A DNA stretch of 64,000 bases from an uncultured Erysipelotrichaceae bacterium (GCA_900538465.1 UPXV01000009.1:6053-70052); one strand, 5' to 3'. Numbered from the stretch's first letter, positions 17,416 through 27,957 are shown. Notes: generated from the sequence alone by a model not told the origin. Translations and numbers: made by a program.

Positions 17416-19975
17416 CAATAACAAATTGTCCATTTTGATAATCAATTTGAATATGACTACCTTTTTGTATATCGCCCTTAATCATTTCTTTAGCCAAGAG
17501 TGTTTCAACATGAGATTGAATGAATCGTTTTAATGGTCTTGCACCAAATGTTGGATCAAATCCTTCTTTGGCAATCTCTTCTTTGGCTTGATTTGTGACT
17601 TGAATTGTAATCTTTTGATCTTGTAATCTTTCAGATAATTGATGAATGAATTTATCAATAATTTGATATACCACTTGATTATCCAATGAATTAAACATGA
17701 CTGTTTCATCAATACGATTCAAGAATTCAGGTTTAAAGTGAGCTTTTAATTCCATTTCCACTTCTTTTCTTGTTTCCTCATTATTTCCTTGTAATAAATA
17801 TTGTGAACCAATATTAGAAGTCATAATGATAATTGTGTTTTTAAAGCTAACAACATTTCCCTTAGAATCAGTAATACGACCATCATCTAAGACTTGTAAT
17901 AAAACATTGAAGACTTCAGGATGAGCTTTTTCAATTTCATCTAATAAAACAATACTATATGGGGCACGTCTAACAGCCTCGCTTAATTGTCCACCTTCTT
18001 CATATCCTACATAACCTGGAGGCGCTCCAAGTAAACGAGAGACACTGAATTTTTCCATATATTCACTCATATCAATACGAACAATGTTCTTTTCACTATC
18101 AAACAATTGTTCTGCTAAACTCTTAGCAACTTCCGTTTTTCCGACCCCTGTAGGTCCTAAGAAAAGGAATGATCCAATTGGTCGATTTTCATCATTGATA
18201 CCAGCACGTGATCTTAAAATAGCATCACATACTTTTTCAATGGCTTCATCTTGTCCAATAACTCTCTTTCTTAACGTTTCATCTAAGTGTAAAAGTTTTT
18301 CTCTTTCTGATTCCATTAATTTATTCATTGGAATCCCTGTCCATCTAGCAATCACTTCACTCACTGTGTCAACAGTGACTTTTTCTTGAAGCAAGGCATC
18401 ATCAGATTCTTGAGCTTGGAAATCAGCAATTTCTTTGTTGATTTTTGGTAATGTTTCGTATTTGATTTTAGAAGCTTCTTCTAAATTACCTTCAGTTTCA
18501 TATTTATCTTTTAAAGCTTCTAACCTTACTTTTTGATCTTTTAACTCTTTAATATGATCTAATGCTTTCTTTTCTTCTTTCCATTTATCTGTTAACCCAG
18601 TCACTTGTTCATCAAGTGATGCAATACGACTCTTGATTTCATCAAGACGTTTTTCATTATCTTCATTCTTATCTTCTTTTTCAATAGAAATACGTTCCAT
18701 TTCCAAACGATTCTTTTCTCTTGTAATAACATCTAATTCTTCAGGTAAGGAATCAATTTCCATACGAACAGAAGCACAAGCTTCATCAATTAAATCAATA
18801 GCCTTATCAGGTAAGAAACGATCAGTAATATAACGTTCTGACATATTGACTGCACCAATAATAGCAGTGTCAGTAATTTGAACACCATGATGAGATTCAA
18901 AGCTATCTTTTAAACCACGTAAGATGGCAATTGTATCATCCGTATCTGGTTCATCAACTTGAACTTTTTGGAAACGTCTTTCTAAAGCTGCATCTTTTTC
19001 AATATACAAACGATATTCATCCAATGTTGTGGCACCAATACAATGTAATTCACCACGGGCTAACATTGGTTTTAACAGATTGGCTGCATCCATAGCACCA
19101 TCTGTTTTCCCTGCACCAACCAATTGATGAATTTCATCAATGAAAAGAATGATATTTCCTTCAGATTTCTTAATTTCATTTAAAACCGCTTTTAATCTTT
19201 CTTCAAATTCACCACGGAATTTTGCACCAGCAACCAAAGCTCCTAAATCAAGTTCATACAATGTTTTGTTTTGTAAACTTGTAGGCACATCATTTTTGAA
19301 AATACGCCAAGCAAGACCTTCAACAATTGCAGTTTTCCCAACCCCTGGCTCACCAATCAAGATTGGGTTGTTTTTTGTTTTACGAGATAAGATTTGAACA
19401 ACACGTCTAATTTCTTCATCACGTCCAATAACAGGATCCAATTTTCCATCTTTAACATCTTGAATCAAATCTCGTCCATATTTTGTTAAAACTTCATATT
19501 TATTTTCTGGATTTGGATTATCTACCATATTCCCACCTCGCATCTCTTGAATGATTTTTTCTATATCCTTTTGTTTCAATTGATATTTTTGAATAATTTC
19601 TTGTGTTAATGAAGATTGACTCTTAAATAAAGCGATAATCAAATGTTCAACACTTAAATATTCATCTTTATAATCATTCATGATATTTTGTGCTTTTGTC
19701 AGCAATTGATTCAAATCATATGAAATTCTGATTTGACTTTCATCAACACCTTCAATTCTTGGTTTTTGATTTCTCTTGCTTTCTAATAAAGTTACTAAAC
19801 TTTGTATATCTACATGTGCTTTGACAAGAACACGATACAAAATACCACTTGTATCCTCTAATAAAGCCAACAACAAATCTTCTATATCAACAACTTGCCG
19901 AGACATAGAAAGAGTTTGTTGTATTGCCTTTTGAATTGCTTCTTGCATTGCCATTGTCCATTTTTCTATATTCAT
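17405..19975 (-). CDS. clpB: ATP-dependent disaggregase ClpB
   Basis: ClpB extracts polypeptides from aggregates together with DnaK. The 856-residue protein has the N-terminal Clp repeat domain (1-150), AAA+ domain 1 with Walker A GEPGVGKT, a long coiled-coil M domain (about 400-530, rich in Glu and Lys) and AAA+ domain 2 with GPTGVGKT. The C-terminal region contains [11 protein letters not shown]. The M domain separates it from ClpC. AAAGGAGC precedes the ATG. Two CIRCE elements on the promoter show that HrcA controls it directly, so it joins the groESL regulon. No dnaK operon is in the window. Confidence 0.97.
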   Translation of the reverse strand: MNIEKWTMAMQEAIQKAIQQTLSMSRQVVDIEDLLLALLEDTSGILYRVLVKAHVDIQSLVTLLESKRNQKPRIEGVDESQIRISYDLNQLLTKAQNIMNDYKDEYLSVEHLIIALFKSQSSLTQEIIQKYQLKQKDIEKIIQEMRGGNMVDNPNPENKYEVLTKYGRDLIQDVKDGKLDPVIGRDEEIRRVVQILSRKTKNNPILIGEPGVGKTAIVEGLAWRIFKNDVPTSLQNKTLYELDLGALVAGAKFRGEFEERLKAVLNEIKKSEGNIILFIDEIHQLVGAGKTDGAMDAANLLKPMLARGELHCIGATTLDEYRLYIEKDAALERRFQKVQVDEPDTDDTIAILRGLKDSFESHHGVQITDTAIIGAVNMSERYITDRFLPDKAIDLIDEACASVRMEIDSLPEELDVITREKNRLEMERISIEKEDKNEDNEKRLDEIKSRIASLDEQVTGLTDKWKEEKKALDHIKELKDQKVRLEALKDKYETEGNLEEASKIKYETLPKINKEIADFQAQESDDALLQEKVTVDTVSEVIARWTGIPMNKLMESEREKLLHLDETLRKRVIGQDEAIEKVCDAILRSRAGINDENRPIGSFLFLGPTGVGKTEVAKSLAEQLFDSEKNIVRIDMSEYMEKFSVSRLLGAPPGYVGYEEGGQLSEAVRRAPYSIVLLDEIEKAHPEVFNVLLQVLDDGRITDSKGNVVSFKNTIIIMTSNIGSQYLLQGNNEETRKEVEMELKAHFKPEFLNRIDETVMFNSLDNQVVYQIIDKFIHQLSERLQDQKITIQVTNQAKEEIAKEGFDPTFGARPLKRFIQSHVETLLAKEMIKGDIQKGSHIQIDYQNGQFVIENA

Positions 19976-19987
19976 ATTCTCGCTCCT

Positions 19988-20014
19988 TTAGCACTCATTA
20001 TATCCAAGTGCTAA
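19988..20014 (-). promoter_or_regulatory. CIRCE operator 1 of clpB
   Basis: TTAGCACTC-N9-AAGTGCTAA differs from the consensus CIRCE dyad at one position. It lies just downstream of the -10 box and touches the clpB ribosome-binding site, so bound HrcA would block the transcription start. Confidence 0.9.
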
Positions 20015-20018
20015 GTAT

Positions 20019-20046
20019 AGTATACCACTATTTTTAGCACTGTCAA
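20019..20046 (-). promoter_or_regulatory. clpB promoter
   Basis: On the minus strand a perfect TTGACA (20041-20046) and TATACT (20019-20024) are separated by 16 bases. The -35 overlaps CIRCE 2 and the -10 abuts CIRCE 1. Confidence 0.85.
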
Positions 20047-20060
20047 CATTTAAGTGCTAA
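20034..20060 (-). promoter_or_regulatory. CIRCE operator 2 of clpB
   Basis: TTAGCACTG-N9-AAGTGCTAA is a second CIRCE dyad, overlapping the -35 box. Its centre lies 46 bases from that of CIRCE 1, between four and five helical turns. Confidence 0.85.
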
Positions 20061-20076
20061 AAATATGATTTTTTAT

Positions 20077-20109
20077 AAAAAAGGAATTCCTATCAATAAA
20101 GAATTCCTT
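20077..20109 (-). terminator. Terminator of the gmk-degV operon
   Basis: AAGGAATTC and GAATTCCTT form a nine-base stem with an 11-base loop, followed by a T run on the minus strand, just after the degV stop codon. Confidence 0.85.
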
Positions 20110-20115
20110 ATGAGA

Positions 20116-21009
20116 TTATTTATGTTTTTGTAGTATTCCTACACCTATTGGATAAGGTCCTGTATGCACTCCAATTGTTGCACCAATTTGTTGGAGAAGA
20201 ATATCTTCTTGAAAATTTGGAAAAGCTTGTTTTAATGATTCAAACAAATCATTTCTGAATTTTTCTCCTTCTTCCTTGTCATATCCATAACCAACACAAA
20301 ATGCATAAGTCTTTGGATCAACATTGAGGTCTTGAAAATGTTGAATTGTATTTTCAATAATTTTACGTTTAGATTTTTCTCTTCCACGTGTCACACCAGA
20401 AGCAAAAATTTCTCCATCCTTTAAGACAATCAAAGGTTTAATGCCTAAAGTTTTGGCAGCCACACCAGCAACTTTTCCAATACGTCCACCATGAATCAAA
20501 TATTCAAAGTTTCCAACTGTAAAGAAAATACGTCCTGTTGATTTGATGTCATTAATGATTTCAATTGTTTTTTCATAAGGATATTCAAGATCACGCATTT
20601 GGCAAGCTTGAATAACCAATAATCCTTGTAAAACAGTATTCACAGTCGCATCAATAATTGTTATGTTTTGATGAGGGTATTCTTCTTCTAGCATTTGTTT
20701 AGCTGTATTGGCACTGTTATATGAACCAGAAAATTTTGTTGTGATACAAATGCATATAATATCATCACCATTTTCTAAAATAGGACGAAATGTAGTTATG
20801 TAGTCTTCTACTGATGGCATTGATGTTTTTGGAAAAATATCTTTATGATCAACCATAAATTGATAAAAGTCTCTAATGCCAATCTCTTCAATTTCTTTTT
20901 GATGCGTTATTCCATCTTTCGTAATATAAAAAGGAACAACATGAATCTGATATTGTTCAACTAAAGATTGATCTAAATCACAAGATCCATCACTTACAAT
21001 CTGATACAT
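20116..21009 (-). CDS. DegV family fatty-acid-binding protein
   Basis: DegV proteins bind fatty acids, and in several Firmicutes act as FakB, presenting the fatty acid to the kinase FakA for phosphorylation. The 297-residue protein starts MYQIVSDGSCDLD, continues with the family segment TSMPSVEDYITTF and has the ligand-binding ITTKFSGSYNSA and GRIGKVAGVAAKTLGIKP. The start at 21009 was chosen because GAAGG lies eight bases upstream; an ATG at 21027 would overlap thiN and has no site. It is the last gene of the long operon. No fakA is nearby. Confidence 0.92.
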   Translation of the reverse strand: MYQIVSDGSCDLDQSLVEQYQIHVVPFYITKDGITHQKEIEEIGIRDFYQFMVDHKDIFPKTSMPSVEDYITTFRPILENGDDIICICITTKFSGSYNSANTAKQMLEEEYPHQNITIIDATVNTVLQGLLVIQACQMRDLEYPYEKTIEIINDIKSTGRIFFTVGNFEYLIHGGRIGKVAGVAAKTLGIKPLIVLKDGEIFASGVTRGREKSKRKIIENTIQHFQDLNVDPKTYAFCVGYGYDKEEGEKFRNDLFESLKQAFPNFQEDILLQQIGATIGVHTGPYPIGVGILQKHK

Positions 21010-21023
21010 TTTATAACCTTCTT

Positions 21024-21614
21024 TCATTTTGATTGTATCAATAATACTGTTCGACTATTTTCAATAATTGCATTATCCTTATTCATTTGATTAGACACAC
21101 ATAAAGGATCATCACGTTTTAAATGATAATGATCTAATGGATAATGACATTCTTTTAAAGAAATCACACTTTCATCAAAAGCAAAAAGAGAAAAATAATG
21201 ATAATCTTCTTTAAGAATATGATGTATTCCTGCTTTTAAAACAGTAATTTTGTTATAGTGATCATAAATTGTTATGTGTTTATCTTGATACTTTTCTAAT
21301 AAGCACAAAACAGCTAAAAAATGATCCATTCTTTTTTGAGTAACCCCATATAAATCAACTTCATCATAGCCGTGTGAAAAAGCATAATCAAGTGCTAAAG
21401 CTGTATCTGTATCATCTTTGATACTTGAATAAAGTTCAACTTGTAATTGTTGTAGTAATTGCTTATCTTCAATTGAATCCATATCCCCAATAGCAAGAAT
21501 CGGAACAATCCCTTGATTATAAAGATGCTCAACCCCTTGATCAACTCCAATATAATCAATATGTCTATCTTTTACTTGGCCAGCATCAACACTACAATAA
21601 ATTCCTATTTTCAT
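21024..21614 (-). CDS. thiN: Thiamine pyrophosphokinase
   Basis: The enzyme makes thiamine diphosphate from thiamine and ATP. The 196-residue protein shows the family's GDMDSIED metal and ATP site near residue 43, DDTDTALALDYA near 67 and the segment YGVTQKRMDHFLA. That segment reads differently from the common GATGGRxDH pattern but keeps the Arg/Met-Asp-His end. Its ATG overlaps the rpe stop codon (ATGA). The order rsgA-rpe-thiN is conserved in Firmicutes. Confidence 0.9.
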   Translation of the reverse strand: MKIGIYCSVDAGQVKDRHIDYIGVDQGVEHLYNQGIVPILAIGDMDSIEDKQLLQQLQVELYSSIKDDTDTALALDYAFSHGYDEVDLYGVTQKRMDHFLAVLCLLEKYQDKHITIYDHYNKITVLKAGIHHILKEDYHYFSLFAFDESVISLKECHYPLDHYHLKRDDPLCVSNQMNKDNAIIENSRTVLLIQSK

Positions 21615-22255
21615 TTTAATGACGCTATCGCTTGTTGACGATCCTTTGCTTGGAAGACATAGCTTCCAGCAACCAACACATCAGCTCCTGCTTTTTTACA
21701 AAGGTCTCCTGTTTGAGCATTGATACCTCCATCAACTTCAATGAGATAATGACGTTGATTTCTTATTGATTTCAATTCTTCAATTTTTGATAGAGCTTCC
21801 TCTTGAAAAGATTGTCCACCAAATCCAGGTTCTACACTCATGACCAAAACCAATTCAATATCATCCAAATATTTTTCAATAGCACAAACAGGTGTGGCAG
21901 GTTTTATACTGATGCCAACATCTTTTCCTAAATCATGAATATGGGCAATCAATTCTTGAATAGCTTTTTCATCTTGCAAGGCTTCAATATGAAACGTAAT
22001 CAAATCAGCACCTGATTTGATAAACTGGTCAACATATTTTTGAGGTTCACTAATCATCAAATGCACATCCAAATACAAATCTGATACATTCTTAACATCT
22101 TTTAAAATACTATATCCAAAAGAAATATTAGGGACAAAATGTCCATCCATAACATCATAATGAATCCAATCCGCTCCATAATCACGAATTGAATCCAAAT
22201 CTTTTTTTAATTCAGCAAAATTAGCCGATAAAACTGAAGGCGCAACCTTAACCAT
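21611..22255 (-). CDS. rpe: Ribulose-phosphate 3-epimerase
   Basis: Rpe interconverts ribulose 5-phosphate and xylulose 5-phosphate in the pentose phosphate pathway. The 214-residue TIM-barrel begins VAPSVLSANF, has metal-binding HYDVMDGHFVPN, LDVHLMI, MSVEPGFGGQSF and EVDGGIN, and ends with the phosphate site VAGSYVF. AAGGAGAG precedes the ATG, which overlaps the end of rsgA by eight bases. Confidence 0.97.
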   Translation of the reverse strand: MVKVAPSVLSANFAELKKDLDSIRDYGADWIHYDVMDGHFVPNISFGYSILKDVKNVSDLYLDVHLMISEPQKYVDQFIKSGADLITFHIEALQDEKAIQELIAHIHDLGKDVGISIKPATPVCAIEKYLDDIELVLVMSVEPGFGGQSFQEEALSKIEELKSIRNQRHYLIEVDGGINAQTGDLCKKAGADVLVAGSYVFQAKDRQQAIASLK

Positions 22256-23123
22256 ATTTTCTCTCCTTTAATACTTTACTTTCCTTTAAAAACATCAAAT
22301 AATGTTCATAACGTTCTTTTGAAATCAAACCATCTTCTACAGCTTGTTTGACAGCACAATGAGGTTCACTATCATGTAAACAACCTCTAAACTTGCATGT
22401 TTGAGATAATTCTTTAAAATCATGAAAACTATGAGCAACATCAATGGGTTCCATCATTAATTCTAACGATGAAAATCCTGGTGTATCAGCAACATAACCA
22501 TCATACATTTTTAATAATTCAACATGTCGTGTTGTATGCTTTCCTCTTCCTAAAGCTTTTGAAATTTCATTTGTATCAATATGCAAATGAATATCTAAAG
22601 CATTTAATAAGCTTGACTTTCCAACTCCACTTTGTCCTGTAATAACTGTTACCTTATCTTTAAATAAATGACGAATGTCTTCAATTCCTTGATTATGCTT
22701 TGCACTCACATAATGAATATCATAGCCTGCTTGTTGATAAGGAAGCATAATATTTTTGATTTCATCTTGACTGACCAAATCCATTTTTGAAATACAAATA
22801 ATAGGATGAATATCAAGATGTTCAATTAATACCAAAAAGCGATCCAATAAAAGTGTATTCATATCAGGCTCTTTGGCCGAAAAAACCAACAAAGCCTGAT
22901 CAACATTACAAATAGGAGGTCTCACTAATGCGTTGTGTCGAGGTAATAGTTGACGAATATATCCTTCTGTTTCATTTTCTATTGAGAATTCACAAAAATC
23001 ACCCACCAATGGTGTTAATTCATCTTTTCTAAATTTACCACGTGCTCGACATTGATAAACCTTATCATGATCTTCAACATAGTAAAAACCAGCTAACGCT
23101 TTAATAATTCTTCCGTTTTGCAT
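22248..23123 (-). CDS. rsgA: Small ribosomal subunit biogenesis GTPase RsgA
   Basis: RsgA is a circularly permuted GTPase that acts late in 30S maturation. The 291-residue protein has an N-terminal OB fold, then G4 (ISKMDLV), G1 (GQSGVGKSSLLN) and G3 (DTPGFSS) in permuted order. It ends with a zinc-binding domain with Cys and His in CKFRGCLHDSEPHCAVK. GAAAGAGG precedes the ATG. It follows prkC by 16 bases; in Bacillus the neighbouring kinase PrkC phosphorylates RsgA, so the gene order may reflect regulation. Confidence 0.96.
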   Translation of the reverse strand: MQNGRIIKALAGFYYVEDHDKVYQCRARGKFRKDELTPLVGDFCEFSIENETEGYIRQLLPRHNALVRPPICNVDQALLVFSAKEPDMNTLLLDRFLVLIEHLDIHPIICISKMDLVSQDEIKNIMLPYQQAGYDIHYVSAKHNQGIEDIRHLFKDKVTVITGQSGVGKSSLLNALDIHLHIDTNEISKALGRGKHTTRHVELLKMYDGYVADTPGFSSLELMMEPIDVAHSFHDFKELSQTCKFRGCLHDSEPHCAVKQAVEDGLISKERYEHYLMFLKESKVLKERKYG

Positions 23124-23139
23124 TCATACACCTCTTTCA

Positions 23140-24939
23140 TTAATTTGTTGTTCCACCCGTTGGATTGGTTGGAGTTGTCTGATTTGTATCACCAGAACCT
23201 GTATCTGTTCCTGGAGTGACAGGTGTTGTAGGCGTGTCAGCAGGGATTTCAGGTTTATGATCATAATAGTATAAAGTAATTGTTTCTCCTTTTTTATAAA
23301 CAACTGTAAAAGCATCAATAGATTGATTCATAACAATATTTAATTTCATTGTTTTGATTTCTTCTGCAGTTGTTGGTGGAGTCATTGTTTCAAATTTCAC
23401 ATGGAAACCATCTTTTTCAAGAATTTGTTTGGCTTTATTAATATCTTGTCCAAGCATATTTGGAACTGTTCTTGTATAACCTTTAGAAATGGTTAAAGTG
23501 ATTTTCTTATCTGTTGATGTTGGATCAACTTTCTCATTTTCTTCTAATGATTGTGCAATAATTGTTCCTTTTTCTTCATCACTATCTTCCTCATTAACTG
23601 TGACAGTAAATCCTAATTCTTTCAATTCTTTTTCGACAGCTTCATATTTTTTACCAATATAGTTATCAATGACAATATATTTACCAGAAGAGACTGTTAA
23701 AATAATAACATCATCTTTTTTAACTGCACTTCCAGCTTTTGGGTCAGTTGCAATAACACGTCCTTGTTCAACCGTATCACTTACTTGTTGTTTAATTAAT
23801 TCATCAACTTTTAAACCTTCACTTTCTAAATAAGTAATGGCTTCTTCTTTTGTAAAACCTTCTAAATTACGCAATGTAATTGTATTCGTAGGTCTTAAGA
23901 ATAAGAAATACATCATTAAAAACAAAGCAACAGCTCCTGCAACACATCCAGCAATAATTGCAATTTTCTTTTTATCAGTTCCTTTTTTAGGTTCTTCAAT
24001 ATCTTCAACAGGTGTTGGTTTGATTTGTGTTTGTGTAAAGAAATCTTTATCATCAGCAACAATTGTGGCAGATTCTTCATCATCTTCATAATGAAAAACT
24101 AATTTTTCTTCATTTTCACGACTTAAACATGTTTTTAAATCTTCTAACATATCTTTAGCACTTTGATAACGATCATGTGTATTTTTTGCAGTTGCTTTAA
24201 TAATAATATTCTCTACAGATTGAGGAATAGATGGATTAAATGCTCTTACTGATGGAATTTCATCACGCATATGTTTTAAAGCAATATTGACTGGTGATTC
24301 TCCATTAAAGGGAACCTCTCCTCTTAACAATTCATAAAAAACAATTCCTAATGCATAAATATCACTTTGAGCAGTTGCCTTTTCACCTCTCGCAATTTCA
24401 GGAGCCAAATAATGCAAAGATCCCATAATTGTATCTGTTTGAGTGACTTGAGATAAAGATTGAATAGATGCAATTCCAAAATCACCAATCTTCACGACTC
24501 CACTATCAGTAACCATAATATTTTGTGGTTTTAAATCACGATGAATAATCCCCATAGAATGGGCTTTCGCAGTTGCACTGACGACTTGTTTCATAATATC
24601 AACAGCTTCTACAAAATGTAAAGCTCCACGTTTATGAATCAATTCCTTTAAAGTTTGTCCAGGAACATACTCCATAACAATATAATAATCATCTTTTTCA
24701 TCACCAACATCATAGATTTCAACGATGTTTTTATGAGCAAGAGCAGCAGCGGCACTGGCTTCACGATGAAAACGCGTTACATAAACAGGATCTCCTGTTA
24801 AAGAAGAACGCATAATCTTTACTGCAACTGTTCTTTTTAATATTGTATCTTCAGCTAAATAAACATCAGCCATCCCACCTTGACCAATTAATTCTTTTAA
24901 GACATAACGTCCTGCAATCATTTTATTTATTTGACTCAT
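23140..24939 (-). CDS. prkC: PASTA-domain serine/threonine kinase PrkC
   Basis: This membrane kinase senses muropeptides or lipid II and controls growth and cell-wall functions. The 599-residue protein has a cytoplasmic kinase domain (about 10-275) with GQGGMADVYLA, the ATP lysine in VAVKIM, HRDLKPQNIM and DFGIAS. One membrane span follows near 330-350 (IIAGCVAGAVALFLMMYF). Three extracellular PASTA repeats follow, and a threonine/proline/glycine tail of about 30 residues completes it. I chose ATG 24939, with AAGGAG nine bases upstream, over a TTG three codons earlier. It overlaps prpC, its phosphatase partner. Confidence 0.96.
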   Translation of the reverse strand: MSQINKMIAGRYVLKELIGQGGMADVYLAEDTILKRTVAVKIMRSSLTGDPVYVTRFHREASAAAALAHKNIVEIYDVGDEKDDYYIVMEYVPGQTLKELIHKRGALHFVEAVDIMKQVVSATAKAHSMGIIHRDLKPQNIMVTDSGVVKIGDFGIASIQSLSQVTQTDTIMGSLHYLAPEIARGEKATAQSDIYALGIVFYELLRGEVPFNGESPVNIALKHMRDEIPSVRAFNPSIPQSVENIIIKATAKNTHDRYQSAKDMLEDLKTCLSRENEEKLVFHYEDDEESATIVADDKDFFTQTQIKPTPVEDIEEPKKGTDKKKIAIIAGCVAGAVALFLMMYFLFLRPTNTITLRNLEGFTKEEAITYLESEGLKVDELIKQQVSDTVEQGRVIATDPKAGSAVKKDDVIILTVSSGKYIVIDNYIGKKYEAVEKELKELGFTVTVNEEDSDEEKGTIIAQSLEENEKVDPTSTDKKITLTISKGYTRTVPNMLGQDINKAKQILEKDGFHVKFETMTPPTTAEEIKTMKLNIVMNQSIDAFTVVYKKGETITLYYYDHKPEIPADTPTTPVTPGTDTGSGDTNQTTPTNPTGGTTN

Positions 24940-25678
24940 TGTTGACAACTCCTTCTTTTAATATAAGAGCAAAACCAATATTGTCTTTTCCACCAAAGGT
25001 ATTCGCATTATCCATTAATTCTTTCCCTTTGTCTTCTAAAGACAAATTCTTTTGTAAAATTTCAATTAATTGACTATCAAATAATGAATTATATAATCCA
25101 TCCGAGCATACCAAAAGTAAGCCTTTTTCAAATCTTTGTTTAACAAATGAGATTTTTAAAACATCACTTACCCCTACAGCTTGTAACAGAATGTTTTTTT
25201 GAGGATGATACATAGCTTCATCCTTAGAAATTGTTCCCGAATCCACCAAAACATTTACCAATGTATCATCTTTTGTTAATTGCGTAAAGTTTTCATAATC
25301 AAAAAGATAAGCTCGAGAATCCCCCACATGAGATATATAAATATCATCATCTTTTACTAATGCTAAGACAACTGTTGTTCCCATGCCTTCAAGTTCTTTT
25401 GATTCATAACTTTTCTTCTTAACAAGCTGATGGGCATGATTGACAATTTCGCTCATCCATGTTTGAATCTCATTCTCATCATGAAAATCACCATGATTGA
25501 TATAATGTTCAATAATATCATCGCAAGTCATTTGAGATGCGATTTCCCCAGCATTATGCCCTCCCATACCATCACATAAAACAACCAAACATTCTTGATC
25601 ATCTTTTTGATGATATCGTACATAATCCTGATTGATGACACGCACATTTCCCATATCACTCATTGCTATGATTTGCAT
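24923..25678 (-). CDS. prpC: PP2C-type protein phosphatase PrpC
   Basis: This cytoplasmic phosphatase reverses PrkC phosphorylation. The 251-residue protein has the PP2C metal motifs: a first Asp in DMGNVRVINQDY, CDGMGGHNAGE near residue 35, SHVGDSRAYLF, LLVCSDGLYNSL and the late GGKDNIGFALI. The ATG lies inside the end of rlmN (23-base overlap) with AGGTGGA upstream. The 3' end overlaps prkC by 17 bases, so kinase and phosphatase are made together in fixed ratio. Confidence 0.95.
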   Translation of the reverse strand: MQIIAMSDMGNVRVINQDYVRYHQKDDQECLVVLCDGMGGHNAGEIASQMTCDDIIEHYINHGDFHDENEIQTWMSEIVNHAHQLVKKKSYESKELEGMGTTVVLALVKDDDIYISHVGDSRAYLFDYENFTQLTKDDTLVNVLVDSGTISKDEAMYHPQKNILLQAVGVSDVLKISFVKQRFEKGLLLVCSDGLYNSLFDSQLIEILQKNLSLEDKGKELMDNANTFGGKDNIGFALILKEGVVNNESNK

Positions 25679-26705
25679 TCATTCCACCTACTTTCTTAGC
25701 TCTTAATTGACCACAGGCACCATCTATATCACGCCCATGTTCTTTTCTTAAAGTCACATTCACTTTTAATCTTAAGAGTTCATTTTTAAATTTTTCAACA
25801 TCAATTGGAGACGATTGTTGAAACCCATGCTCATCAACGGCATTATATGGAATCAAATTAACATAAGCATTTAATCCTTTCACATAATGAGCCAGTTGTC
25901 TAGCATGTTTCAAATCATCATTAATTCCTTTTAATAAAATGTATTCAAAAGTCACACGACGATTCGTTTGTTGAATATAATAAGCTAATGATTGACGTAA
26001 AACATCCATAGGATATTTTTTATTAATAGGCATCAATTGGTCTCTTATTTCATCATTAGGTGCATGTAAAGAAATAGCCAAATTGGTTTGAATTCCTTCA
26101 TTGGCATAAGCTTCAATTTTATCACAAAGACCACAAGTTGAAATAGTTATATGACGGGCTCCAATTGCCAATCCTTTAGGATGGTTAATAATACGAACAA
26201 AATTCATAACTTGCTCATAATTATCAAAAGGTTCACCAGTCCCCATAACCACAACATGAGTCACTTTTTCTTTGGTATCATTCATCACACTTAACACTTG
26301 ATTGACCATTTCCCCAGCTGTTAAATTACGTTGCTTTTTCAACAACCCGCTGGCACAGAATTGACAGCCCATATTACAACCCAATTGACTGGTTACACAT
26401 AAACTTTTCCCATAATCATGAATCATTAAAACAGATTCAATCAAACCACCATCACTTAAAGCAAATAAATATTTAATTGTACCATCCGAAGAAACTTGTT
26501 TCTCAACAATTTCTAATGGACCAATCTCATAAAGTGAAGCCAATTGATGACGTAAACCTTGAGAGATATTATTCATTTGATCAAATGAACTAACTTGTTG
26601 ACGATACAACCATTCAAAGACTTGCGTTGCTCTAAATTTCTTTTCATGGAGTTGTAAGAATTCTTCAATTAATTGTTCTTGAGTGTAATCATAAATAGAT
26701 TTCAT
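25656..26705 (-). CDS. rlmN: 23S rRNA/tRNA adenine-C2 methyltransferase RlmN
   Basis: RlmN methylates C2 of A2503 in 23S rRNA and A37 in some tRNAs. The 349-residue radical-SAM protein has the cluster motif CNMGCQFC near residue 112, the GTGEPFDNY segment, and the methyl-carrying cysteine region near the C terminus (DIDGACGQLRAKK). The N-terminal helix-hairpin region contains KFRATQVFEWLYR. It starts four bases after rsmB ends. Confidence 0.96.
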   Translation of the reverse strand: MKSIYDYTQEQLIEEFLQLHEKKFRATQVFEWLYRQQVSSFDQMNNISQGLRHQLASLYEIGPLEIVEKQVSSDGTIKYLFALSDGGLIESVLMIHDYGKSLCVTSQLGCNMGCQFCASGLLKKQRNLTAGEMVNQVLSVMNDTKEKVTHVVVMGTGEPFDNYEQVMNFVRIINHPKGLAIGARHITISTCGLCDKIEAYANEGIQTNLAISLHAPNDEIRDQLMPINKKYPMDVLRQSLAYYIQQTNRRVTFEYILLKGINDDLKHARQLAHYVKGLNAYVNLIPYNAVDEHGFQQSSPIDVEKFKNELLRLKVNVTLRKEHGRDIDGACGQLRAKKVGGMNANHSNE

Positions 26706-26709
26706 TGTT

Positions 26710-27957
26710 TCATTCCTTTTCTAATAAACACATATAAAAACCATCACTATGGTAAAGATATGGTAAAATTGTTTTTTGTTCAATGATTTTCATATCAGGA
26801 TGATTTTTTATAAAGTTTTCTATCTGTTTTTCATTTTCTTTTTTGTTAATTGTGCATGTACTATATACCATATTACCACCATTTTGAAGTAATGCATATG
26901 CATTTTCTAATAATTTTTGTTGAATTTGCATAATTTCATCCATGGCACTGGAATCATGATATTTGATTTCAGGTTTTCTTGCCAAAACACCTAGTCCACT
27001 ACATGGAGCATCTAATAAGATTTTTCCAAAAGTCTTTGGTGGATATTTTTCTATCAGTTTTGTAGAATCGCCAACATGTGCTTTGACAATATCAACACCT
27101 AATCTTTGCATTTGTTCATGAACAAGAACGATTTTATGTTCATATAAATCATAAGCTTCAATACAGCCTTGATTGTTCATTAACATTGCCAAATGAGATG
27201 TTTTACTTCCAGGTGCACAACACATATCCAAAACATAATCATTGGCTTTTGGATTGAGTAATCTGGCAACCAGCTGACTTGATTCATCTTGAATGGTTAC
27301 AAGCCCTTGCAAAAAATCTTCACTATGGGCAATATTACCACCTTGATAATATAAGGCGTCAACAGATAATTTCCCTTTTTGCCAGCACTTTTCTTTTAAC
27401 AATTCATCACGTGTTGTTTTTAAAGTATTGACTCTTGCGGTTTTATAAGGCACTTCATTATTAGCCAAACAAATCTTTTGAGTTGTCGCCAAACCATATT
27501 GTTTTTCAAACATTTTAACCATCCATAAAGGATGACTTGTTGTGATAGAGAGATTTTCCAAATCAGATAAGCCCTCCAATGAAACAGAAGAAGCAAAGGC
27601 ATTTTTTAAAACAGCATTGATAAATTGTGCAGTTTTATATCCTTTTTTCTTTTTGGCTAAGCTTACAGCTTCATTGACAATGGCATAATCAGGAATGGCA
27701 TTCATAAATTCATGTTGATATAAACTCATCAACAATAACATCTTTTCATAAGTTTTCACTCTTGAATGAAGATGTGGTTGTAATATATATTCAAGATACA
27801 AAAGATTTTGAACGGTTCCATAGACGATTCGTGTAATAAAGTCTTTTTGTTCTCGTGATAAAGTTGTATTTTGAAAATATGTATTGAGAGTTAAATTTAA
27901 ATAACTTTGATCTTGTTTGTATTTTAATAATATTTCTAATGCTATTTGTCTATCCAT
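26710..27957 (-). CDS. rsmB: 16S rRNA m5C967 methyltransferase RsmB
   Basis: RsmB makes 5-methylcytidine 967 in 16S rRNA. The 415-residue protein has an N-terminal NusB-like domain (about 1-130) and a C-terminal SAM-dependent methyltransferase with VLDMCCAPGSKTSHLA, LLDAPCSGLG (first catalytic Cys) and YSTCTI (second catalytic Cys). It lies two bases after priA. In many Firmicutes def and fmt lie between priA and rsmB; they are absent here. Confidence 0.95.
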   Translation of the reverse strand: MDRQIALEILLKYKQDQSYLNLTLNTYFQNTTLSREQKDFITRIVYGTVQNLLYLEYILQPHLHSRVKTYEKMLLLMSLYQHEFMNAIPDYAIVNEAVSLAKKKKGYKTAQFINAVLKNAFASSVSLEGLSDLENLSITTSHPLWMVKMFEKQYGLATTQKICLANNEVPYKTARVNTLKTTRDELLKEKCWQKGKLSVDALYYQGGNIAHSEDFLQGLVTIQDESSQLVARLLNPKANDYVLDMCCAPGSKTSHLAMLMNNQGCIEAYDLYEHKIVLVHEQMQRLGVDIVKAHVGDSTKLIEKYPPKTFGKILLDAPCSGLGVLARKPEIKYHDSSAMDEIMQIQQKLLENAYALLQNGGNMVYSTCTINKKENEKQIENFIKNHPDMKIIEQKTILPYLYHSDGFYMCLLEKE

